Shown piece by piece: positions 51,401 through 63,400 of a stretch of DNA of 64,000 nucleotides. Position numbers and translations under genes: made by a program. The notes under the pieces are model-generated. The model made no database searches. It worked only from the letters and a program-made list of their open reading frames with translations, and was not told the origin of the DNA. Source of the DNA: Actinernus sp. WN-2022 (lineage: Eukaryota; Cnidaria; Anthozoa; Actiniaria; Actinernidae); NCBI GenBank assembly GCA_030867875.1, contig JAOWCC010000044.1, forward strand, positions 838,501-902,500. Reading direction: 5' to 3'. Position 1 is the first letter of the stretch; every line of letters starts with the position of its first letter.

Positions 51401-54400
51401 CATAACATAAAATTATAATGCTATGTTTTATTATGTTTCTCAAAATCTAAACATCCTACAACCCTAGGACTTCAGAAAATAAAACTTCAGTCTAGGTACA
51501 CAGAAAAACGAGCAAAAAACTTTCGAAAATGGTTTTATTTGAAGAAGAAAAAAACGAGTTTGTTCGAATTTTGTCGGAAAAAGTTCGGCAATTTCCACCC
51601 GATTTTTACTCCACATCACAATGAATTTTGATCGTTTTAAGAAATATCGGAGAAGAAAATTTACTGTATTTTGAGGTCAAATGCACTTGAAATTCGCCAG
51701 AAAACGTTTTGGTTTTCTTGTACTTTATGCTTTCTTCAAAAGAAATATCAGTCAAAAACTAGCGTTAGAAAAAATCAATAGAGAGATTAAGCACCCGCGT
51801 TCCATGGCAAACAGGAAACATCAGCCCACCGTCAAAATACTAAATAATTATATAAGAAAAGTGGAAAAGAATTCCAACGTTCACAACAAACGCGTATCTA
51901 CTCAACTTCACCTAAAAACTGAAAATGTCAAGCAGCAAAGCTATTTTGCCTTCGATCGCGCAAATAATGCCTTTCACGCCAATCGCCCACATTAGTTCTA
52001 TCGCGCCAATCGCACATTTTTTCCATCGCGCAAATCATGCAAATCGCGCCTGAGTTAGTAGATTGTATTATAAAATAGTTTCGATAGTACGCGCGCTCTG
52101 ATTGGCTGTAAGCCGTGTTTCTATAACTCTATAGAAACATAGACAGTTGAGCGCGCGCTTGAGCTAGTTGTGAGAATTTACGTTTTGGTTATCAAATTAA
52201 GCGAGCGTTTCCGTGCTTTTATTCGTTTATTTTATAAAGGAAATAGAAAACATTTTACCCTTGTTTCTATAGAGTTATAGAAACACTTGTGGAAGTTTGG
52301 AAGAACTCCCACTCGTGTTTCTATAACTCTATAGAAACACGGGAAATGTTTTATATTTCTTAAATAGTAGGCTGACATGTCTGTAAAATACGAAATGTTC
52401 ATCCATAGTGGCTTTCTTGCTTGTATTTTAGAAACTCCCAAGTACACCTCTTGCGAAATAAAGCAGGTGAAATCAACCGTCGTTTTGTATCAAAGGTTTC
52501 TCATCTGTGGTGTTGCATGATACTTCCAAACTTAACGTCTTTGTTTCCAAAGGGAAATAACACACTTTCTCTGTTTAGCCTGAAAAAAAATTAAGAAACT
52601 AAGCTCGATTTACATAAAGGCTGCGACCCCATTCGACCCCCGTGGGAATAGACCCTTCCACGGTTTTTTCGAACTTTTGATATATACATGTACGTATAAC
52701 AGCACAACTGTCGATACTGCTGAAAAGAGCACCTCGAAGTTAGTCAAAATCCCAAATCTGAGTGTTATATCTTGAATAGAAGCAAAGTTATAGGTCAGCA
52801 AACTCGGAAAAGTTTACAGACGTTTGTATGAAAATTTTGACTGGGGGGCAAGTTTGTGTCCCCAGTCGAAATTTCGATACAAACGCCTGTAAAATTTCCC
52901 GACATTTTTCTTGTTTGCGGGCCTGTATCTTTGCTCCTATTCAAGATATAACTCTCAAATTTTGGATTTTGACTAACTTCGAGATGCTCTTTTCAGCAGT
53001 ATCGGTTGTGCTGTTATACGATATATCAAAAGTTCGAAAAAACCGTGGAAGGGTCTATTCTTCAAAGTTGGAAGTTGAAAACAACTCAATTAAGTATTCT
53101 GACATCCCAGACAATTTAGATTGGCACGTGCAAAAGAGCAACTCACTGAAAGTGAAAGGTATTTGGAGTTACAATATACCACATAATATTTCTTGGTTTC
53201 TAGTGTGCTGGAGTTTATGAACGTCATCGCATTATGAATTAAGATGGTCAATCTGTGCACATTTTAAGGCTGATTTCCATCGGATCACTAAGATAGCAAA
53301 ATTTGCATAAAGCAATAATAAAATTTCTGACAAAGCCGAAACACACTAGCTATGTTAAAAAAACATTCATTTTTTGAATATACATTTAAGTCATAATCTT
53401 GTAATTCAACGTTAACACTCAAATATAAGTGAATAGCTTCGCATTGATGTACATATATTCATTGGCAAAGTGATAGCAAAAAGTGCAAAAAGTGTGCGAT
53501 GCAAAAAACTGCAATAAGTACGCGATCTGCGCGATTTGCAAAATGGAGATTGTGGAAGGCACGATTGGCGTGATTTGCACACGCGTTTGTCGAAATCGAA
53601 GTAATTTCCCTCGCCGATTTGGACAAACACAAGTGAAATTTGTCCCTAATTTCACGACTCACTATTTGATTACCCATTAAAATTACGGAGAGCAAATTAC
53701 GATCCATAAAAAAATATTTTTAAGCGCACGTAGGTGGCGTTTGAAATTTCACATGTGAAATTACAAATTACGCGTGATATTTCAAGTTGAAATTAGGGAT
53801 TAATTAGTCCTCTATGGTATTACATAGATTGATTATGAATCAAAAGATACAACTGCATGTAAAAATTGTCGACTTAAATGGCTTTATTTTGTTATTTTCG
53901 AAGTCAATAATTGGCGAGGATCAACCTTTATAATTATTGTTGATACAAGTTTACGATAAAATTCTAGCTTCTGGAGTAGTTAATGTCTGAGACAAATCAT
54001 TGAAAATGATAAAATGTTATTGTATCTTTTAAAAGTCCATTAATTTTTATTTGTCATATTTTATTTTTGTGCATTTGCTTAGGTAGCTTATTTGGAGCTC
54101 GCACCACTAGTACATCAACAACTTTGTTACATGAAGTTCTATGCCGGTTAGAATGCAATAAGTGACAGAGCCATATAATAGTTATAATTATAATAATGAA
54201 GATGGTGGCAATAATAATAATAACATCAACAACAACGATGATGATGATAAACAAGTAACCAATGACTGCACTCAGCCTTGTGCAGTAGGCAGGTTAATAA
54301 TAATAACATCAACAACAACGATGATGATGATAAACAAGTAACCAATGACTGCACTCAGCCTTGTGCAGTAGGCAGGTTAATAATAATAACATCAACAACA

Positions 54401-57400
54401 ACGATGATGATGATAAACAAGTAACCAATGACTGCACTCAGCCTTGTGCAGTAGGCAGGTTAATAATAATAACATCAACAACAACGATGATGATGATAAA
54501 CAAGTAACCAATGACTGGACTCAGCCTTGTGCAGTAGGCAGGTTAATAATAATAACATCAACAACAACGATGATGATGATAAACAAGTAACCAATGACTG
54601 CACTCAGCCTTGTGCAGTAGGCAGGTTAATAATAATAACATCAACAACAACGATGATGATGATAAACAAGTAACCAATGACTGGACTCAGCCTTGTGCAG
54701 TAGGCAGGTTAATAATAATAACATCAACAACAACGATGATGATGATAAACAAGTAACCAATGACTGCACTCAGCCTTGTGCAGTAGGCAGGTTAATAATA
54801 ATAACATCAACAACAACGATGATGATGATAAACAAGTAACCAATGACTGCACTCAGCCTTGTGCAGTAGGCAGGTTAATAATAATAACATCAACAACAAC
54901 GATGATGATGATAAACAAGTAACCAATGACTGCACTCAGCCTTGTGCAGTAGGCAGGTTAATAATAATAACATCAACAACAACGATGATGATGATAAACA
55001 AGTAACCAATGACTGCACTCAGCCTTGTGCAGTAGGCAGGTTAATAATAATAACATCAACAACAACGATGATGATGATAAACAAGTAACCAATGACTGCA
55101 CTCAGCCTTGTGCAGTAGGCAGGTTAATAATAATAACATCAACAACAACGATGATGATGATAAACAAGTAACCAATGACTGCACTCAGCCTTGTGCAGTA
55201 GGCAGGTTAATAATAATAACATCAACAACAACGATGATGATGATAAACAAGTAACCAATGACTGCACTCAGCCTTGTGCAGTAGGCAGGTTAATAATAAT
55301 AACATCAACAACAACGATGATGATGATAAACAAGTAACCAATGACTGCACTCAGCCTTGTGCAGTAGGCAGGTTAATAATAATAACATCAACAACAACGA
55401 TGATGATGATAAACAAGTAACCAATGACTGCACTCAGCCTTGTGCAGTAGGCAGGTTAATAATAATAACATCAACAACAACGATGATGATGATAAACAAG
55501 TAACCAATGACTGCACTCAGCCTTGTGCAGTAGGCAGGTTAATAATAATAACATCAACAACAACGATGATGATGATAAACAAGTAACCAATGACTGCACT
55601 CAGCCTTGTGCAGTAGGCAGGTTAATAATAATAACATCAACAACAACGATGATGATGATAAACAAGTAACCAATGACTGCACTCAGCCTTGTGCAGTAGG
55701 CAGGTTAATAATAATAACATCAACAACAACGATGATGATGATAAACAAGTAACCAATGACTGGACTCAGCCTTGTGCAGTAGGCAGGTTAATAATAATAA
55801 CATCAACAACAACGATGATGATGATAAACAAGTAACCAATGACTGCACTCAGCCTTGTGCAGTAGGCAGGTTAATAATAATAACATCAACAACAACGATG
55901 ATGATGATAAACAAGTAACCAATGACTGCACTCAGCCTTGTGCAGTAGGCAGGTTAATAATAATAACATCAACAACAACGATGATGATGATAAACAAGTA
56001 ACCAATGACTGGACTCAGCCTTGTGCAGTAGGCAGGTTAATAATAATAACATCAACAACAACGATGATGATGATAAACAAGTAACCAATGACTGCACTCA
56101 GCCTTGTGCAGTAGGCAGGTTAATAATAATAACATCAACAACAACGATGATGATGATGATGATAAACAAGTAACCAATGACTGCACTCAGCCTTGTGCAG
56201 TAGGGCAGGTTAATAATAATAACATCAACAACAACGATGATGATGATAAACAAGTAACCAATGACTGCACTCAGCCTTGTGCAGTAGGCAGGTTAATAAT
56301 AATAACATCAACAACAACGATGATGATGATAAACAAGTAACCAATGACTGCACTCAGCCTTGTGCAGTAAGGCAGGTTAATAATAATAACATCAACAACA
56401 ACGATGATGATGATAAACAAGTAACCAATGACTGCACTCAGCCTTGTGCAGTAGGCAGGTTAATAATAATAACATCAACAACAACGATGATGATGATAAA
56501 CAAGTAACCAATGACTGCACTCAGCCTTGTGCAGTAGGCAGGTTAATAATAATAACATCAACAACAACGATGATGATGATAAACAAGTAACCAATGACTG
56601 CACTCAGCCTTGTGCAGTAGGCAGGTTAATAATAATAACATCAACAACAACGATGATGATGATGATGATAAACAAGTAACCAATGACTGCACTCAGCCTT
56701 GTGCAGTAGGCAGGTTAATAATAATAACATCAACAACAACGATGATGATGATAAACAAGTAACCAATGACAGCACTCAGCCTTGTGCAGTAGGCAGGTTA
56801 ATAATAATAACATCAACAACAACGATGATGATGATAAACAAGTAACCAATGACTGCACTCAGCCTTGTGCAGTAGGCAGGTTAATAATAATAACATCAAC
56901 AACAACGATGATGATGATGATGATAAACAAGTAACCAATGACTGCACTCAGCCTTGTGCAGTAGGCAGGTTAATAATAATAACATCAACAACAACGATGA
57001 TGATGATAAACAAGTAACCAATGACTGCACTCAGCCTTGTGCAGTAGGCAGGTTAATAATAATAACATCAACAACAACGATGATGATGATAAACAAGTAA
57101 CCAATGACTGCACTCAGCCTTGTGCAGTAGGCAGGTTAATAATAATAACATCAACAACAACGATGATGATGATAAACAAGTAACCAATGACTGCACTCAG
57201 CCTTGTGCAGTAGGCAGGTTAATAATAATAACATCAACAACAACGATGATGATGATAAACAAGTAACCAATGACTGCACTCAGCCTTGTGCAGTAGGCAG
57301 GTTAATAATAATAACATCAACAACAACGATGATGATGATAAACAAGTAACCAATGACTGCACTCAGCCTTGTGCAGTAGGCAGGTTAATAATAATAACAT

Positions 57401-60400
57401 CAACAACAACGATGATGATGATAAACAAGTAACCAATGACTGCACTCAGCCTTGTGCAGTAGGCAGGTTAATAATAATAACATCAACAACAACGATGATG
57501 ATGATAAACAAGTAACCAATGACTGCACTCAGCCTTGTGCAGTAGGCAGGTTAATAATAATAACATCAACAACAACGATGATGATGATAAACAAGTAACC
57601 AATGACTGCACTCAGCCTTGTGCAGTAGGCAGGTTAATAATAATAACATCAACAACAACGATGATGATGATGATAAACAAGTAACCAATGACTGCACTCA
57701 GCCTTGTGCAGTAGGCAGGTTAATAATAATAACATCAACAACAACGATGATGATGATAAACAAGTAACCAATGACTGGACTCAGCCTTGTGCAGTAGGCA
57801 GGTTAATAATAATAACATCAACAACAACGATGATGATGATAAACAAGTAACCAATGACTGCACTCAGCCTTGTGCAGTAGGCAGGTTAATAATAATAACA
57901 TCAACAACAACGATGATGATGATGATGATAAACAAGTAACCAATGACTGCACTCAGCCTTGTGCAGTAGGGCAGGTTAATAATAATAACATCAACAACAA
58001 CGATGATGATGATAAACAAGTAACCAATGACTGCACTCAGCCTTGTGCAGTAGGCAGGTTAATAATAATAACATCAACAACAACGATGATGATGATAAAC
58101 AAGTAACCAATGACTGCACTCAGCCTTGTGCAGTAAGGCAGGTTAATAATAATAACATCAACAACAACGATGATGATGATAAACAAGTAACCAATGACTG
58201 CACTCAGCCTTGTGCAGTAGGCAGGTTAATAATAATAACATCAACAACAACGATGATGATGATAAACAAGTAACCAATGACTGCACTCAGCCTTGTGCAG
58301 TAGGCAGGTTAATAATAATAACATCAACAACAACGATGATGATGATAAACAAGTAACCAATGACTGCACTCAGCCTTGTGCAGTAGGCAGGTTAATAATA
58401 ATAACATCAACAACAACGATGATGATGATGATGATAAACAAGTAACCAATGACTGCACTCAGCCTTGTGCAGTAGGCAGGTTAATAATAATAACATCAAC
58501 AACAACGATGATGATGATAAACAAGTAACCAATGACAGCACTCAGCCTTGTGCAGTAGGCAGGTTAATAATAATAACATCAACAACAACGATGATGATGA
58601 TAAACAAGTAACCAATGACTGCACTCAGCCTTGTGCAGTAGGCAGGTTAATAATAATAACATCAACAACAACGATGATGATGATGATGATAAACAAGTAA
58701 CCAATGACTGCACTCAGCCTTGTGCAGTAGGCAGGTTAATAATAATAACATCAACAACAACGATGATGATGATAAACAAGTAACCAATGACTGCACTCAG
58801 CCTTGTGCAGTAAGGCAGGTTAATAATAATAACATCAACAACAACGATGATGATGATAAACAAGTAACCAATGACTGCACTCAGCCTTGTGCAGTAGGCA
58901 GGTTAATAATAATAACATCAACAACAACGATGATGATGATAAACAAGTAACCAATGACTGCACTCAGCCTTGTGCAGTAGGCAGGTTAATAATAATAACA
59001 TCAACAACAACGATGATGATGATAAACAAGTAACCAATGACTGCACTCAGCCTTGTGCAGTAGGCAGGTTAATAATAATAACATCAACAACAACGATGAT
59101 GATGATAAACAAGTAACCAATGACTGCACTCAGCCTTGTGCAGTAGGCAGGTTAATAATAATAACATCAACAACAACGATGATGATGATAAACAAGTAAC
59201 CAATGACTGCACTCAGCCTTGTGCAGTAGGCAGGTTAATAATAATAACATCAACAACAACGATGATGATGATAAACAAGTAACCAATGACTGCACTCAGC
59301 CTTGTGCAGTAGGCAGGTTAATAATAATAACATCAACAACAACGATGATGATGATAAACAAGTAACCAATGACTGCACTCAGCCTTGTGCAGTAGGCAGG
59401 TTAATAATAATAACATCAACAACAACGATGATGATGATAAACAAGTAACCAATGACTGCACTCAGCCTTGTGCAGTAAGGCAGGTTAATAATAATAACAT
59501 CAACAACAACGATGATGATGATAAACAAGTAACCAATGACTGCACTCAGCCTTGTGCAGTAGGCAGGTTAATAATAATAACATCAACAACAACGATGATG
59601 ATGATAAACAAGTAACCAATGACTGCACTCAGCCTTGTGCAGTAGGCAGGTTAATAATAATAACATCAACAACAACGATGATGATGATAAACAAGTAACC
59701 AATGACTGCACTCAGCCTTGTGCAGTAGGCAGGTTAATAATAATAACATCAACAACAACGATGATGATGATAAACAAGTAACCAATGACTGCACTCAGCC
59801 TTGTGCAGTAGGCAGGTTAATAATAATAACATCAACAACAACGATGATGATGATAAACAAGTAACCAATGACTGCACTCAGCCTTGTGCAGTAGGCAGGT
59901 TAATAATAATAACATCAACAACAACGATGATGATGATAAACAAGTAACCAATGACTGCACTCAGCCTTGTGCAGTAGGCAGGTTAATAATAATAACATCA
60001 ACAACAACGATGATGATGATAAACAAGTAACCAATGACTGCACTCAGCCTTGTGCAGTAGGCAGGTTAATAATAATAACATCAACAACAACGATGATGAT
60101 GATAAACAAGTAACCAATGACTGCACTCAGCCTTGTGCAGTAGGCAGGTTAATAATAATAACATCAACAACAACGATGATGATGATAAACAAGTAACCAA
60201 TGACTGCACTCAGCCTTGTGCAGTAGGCAGGTTAATAATAATAACATCAACAACAACGATGATGATGATAAACAAGTAACCAATGACTGCACTCAGCCTT
60301 GTGCAGTAGGCAGGTTAATAATAATAACATCAACAACAACGATGATGATGATAAACAAGTAACCAATGACTGCACTCAGCCTTGTGCAGTAGGCAGGTTA

Positions 60401-63400
60401 ATAATAATAACATCAACAACAACGATGATGATGATAAACAAGTAACCAATGACTGGACTCAGCCTTGTGCAGTAGGCAGGTTAATAATAATAACATCAAC
60501 AACAACGATGATGATGATAAACAAGTAACCAATGACTGCACTCAGCCTTGTGCAGTAGGCAGGTTAATAATAATAACATCAACAACAACGATGATGATGA
60601 TAAACAAGTAACCAATGACTGCACTCAGCCTTGTGCAGTAGGCAGGTTAATAATAATAACATCAACAACAACGATGATGATGATAAACAAGTAACCAATG
60701 ACTGCACTCAGCCTTGTGCAGTAGGCAGGTTAATAATAATAACATCAACAACAACGATGATGATGATAAACAAGTAACCAATGACTGCACTCAGCCTTGT
60801 GCAGTAGGCAGGTTAATAATAATAACATCAACAACAACGATGATGATGATAAACAAGTAACCAATGACTGGACTCAGCCTTGTGCAGTAGGCAGGTTAAT
60901 AATAATAACATCAACAACAACGATGATGATGATAAACAAGTAACCAATGACTGCACTCAGCCTTGTGCAGTAGGCAGGTTAATAATAATAACATCAACAA
61001 CAACGATGATGATGATAAACAAGTAACCAATGACTGCACTCAGCCTTGTGCAGTAGGCAGGTTAATAATAATAACATCAACAACAACGATGATGATGATA
61101 AACAAGTAACCAATGACTGCACTCAGCCTTGTGCAGTAGGCAGGTTAATAATAATAACATCAACAACAACGATGATGATGATAAACAAGTAACCAATGAC
61201 TGCACTCAGCCTTGTGCAGTAGGCAGATTAATAATTAAAGTACATATAAAAAGTAAATTTAAAACATATACATTGTAAGGTTTAAGTATTGGTTGCCATA
61301 GGGAGTTGTGGCTTTGTCTCAATAGGCAAGTTTCGTATTCTGCCAGATGAGCTGGAACGAGCCCTCAATGGATGGGATTACATGTATTTGCAAAAAGCTA
61401 TTAGCATTTAGAAAGGATGCTCCCATTTTAGTCTTTCATCAAGGGCTCATTCCAGCTCGTCCATGAGAATAAGAAACTTGCCTATTGATTAAAACGTTTG
61501 AAAAACGCACTTTATTACACTGACTTCTACATGGTAATTAATGATCCCATGTAACACGTTAAAGAGCATCCCACTGGCTCTTACACTTTCACACTCAACT
61601 TGTCTGATAGCTGTATCTGTACAAAACTGACCTTGGATACAATATTGACAGGACGAGCATTCTCTAATGTGATCTCGTGTTCTTCATCCTTCTCTAGGAA
61701 GCCGATCATCCCCAGGTGAATAACAGATGCCACGATAGAGAACAGAGCCAGTTGCTTGTCTGCTGACATCTCGATAACGGAAAAAGCATTCTTAACCACC
61801 TTGAAATTTGATTGGTCATTGATGGTTGGCAACTTGACACAGTCACCCTGTAAAGGAATTTCAGGAATTGAATTAACTGGACCCACATGAAATAAAGAGG
61901 TTTCATATAAACAGGTGATGCAACATATCGGACAATGGCAAAAATAAAAGTGTTAATTACAAAATACAATAACTGCAAGCAATCGCTCACATTTGGGCCA
62001 TTGTCTGCAAAAATGCAACATGAAAACCCCATGTCATTTGATTAACAGAGAACATGAATGTACAAAAGTAAATATTTCTGTTTTTTTGCTTGGCCTGAAC
62101 GAAACTCTGATTGCTGTTGCGAGCGTAGAAGCATCTGTGTGGGGCAGAAGAGCTTTGTCAGCCTGTAGGTTTAATAGGATTTAATTGCTCTGAACAGCTT
62201 CGATTGGTCTGAACTATTCTCATAGATAAACTGTTTGTAATACACACGCCGAGCCTTATTCATAACATGTATAGCATAGTTCCTTTTAGCTTTGAATACA
62301 GCAAGGTCAGAGCGGAACTTGGTGACCCCCCATCTTCTCTCAGCTTTCCTCCTGTCACACCTCGCCTGCACAACCTCCTCATTAAACCATGGGGCTCAAA
62401 CTCTAGTAGTGATGTTACACGATTGAACAGGTGCATGCTTGTCTAGTAGTGAAGTCAGAGTCTTATTGTAGCAATCAACCAGCATGTTCAGGTCATCAGG
62501 ATGATCTTGACACAGGCTGGACTTACTAATGTCCTCGATAAGTTGATCAGTGTCAATAGATTTCAGTTTCCGGTATTCTGCACGTTTAACTTTCGCCACA
62601 GGTCTATAGCTGTCTTTACCCAACATAATACACTTTGCAACCACAAGTTTGCCATTGCAGTGCTATGCTCTATTGAATGCAGGAGTATCAACCAATGAAA
62701 TTAAGGGAAAGAAGAATTGAAAATTAACACCTTTTACATTCTGCTGCCATTGAGTGCTCCTGTTCTTAGGCAAATCATTACTTACATAAGTATAATATAT
62801 ACAAATCATTACATACATTGTAAGTATAATATTACTAAGTATAAGTATAGTCCAGATTTATCTATACATGTAGGTTCATAGTACACATGGAAGTGAGCTT
62901 CTCCATAGATTAAACGTACCACAGGATTACCATCCTCAAAATTGGTTTGGGCTTCCTGTGGCCACTGTGGTAATGATTTCAAACACATTTTGGCTTGCTA
63001 CAACTCAAATTTGCAGGATGAATATAGAATTTAGTTAATTTTCATCTACAGCACTGGATGACAGAAAGATGCACAGAACTGGTCAACATACAATGTAATA
63101 AGTGAACTTTATTTTGACAATAGATTAAAAATTAAATGCTAGATTGTATATTAATTCATCCTGCAAATTTGAGTTGAAGCATTAAGCCAAAATAAGTTTG
63201 AAAATGCTGTGACAGTGGCCACAGGAAACCCAAAACCAATTTCAAGGACGGTGATAACACCAGAGGCTTTCTCTTATTCTTTTCTCCTCTCTTTAAGCTT
63301 CACCTCTTAATTTGATTTCTTCTGGCCCCTGGCACCCCAGGTAGGTAAATGGAGACTAAAAAGCTAAACTAAACCTCCAAAATAACATAGTATACATGTA

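Noticed and set aside
51681..51995. 104-residue basic open frame on the + strand
   Set aside because: AT-rich intron sequence, no recognised motif, and it runs antisense to the myosin gene.
56104..59615. Repeated 76-78-residue frames rich in Asn and Asp
   Set aside because: They arise where unit variants restore frame in the 83-bp satellite; identical frames recur because the satellite does.
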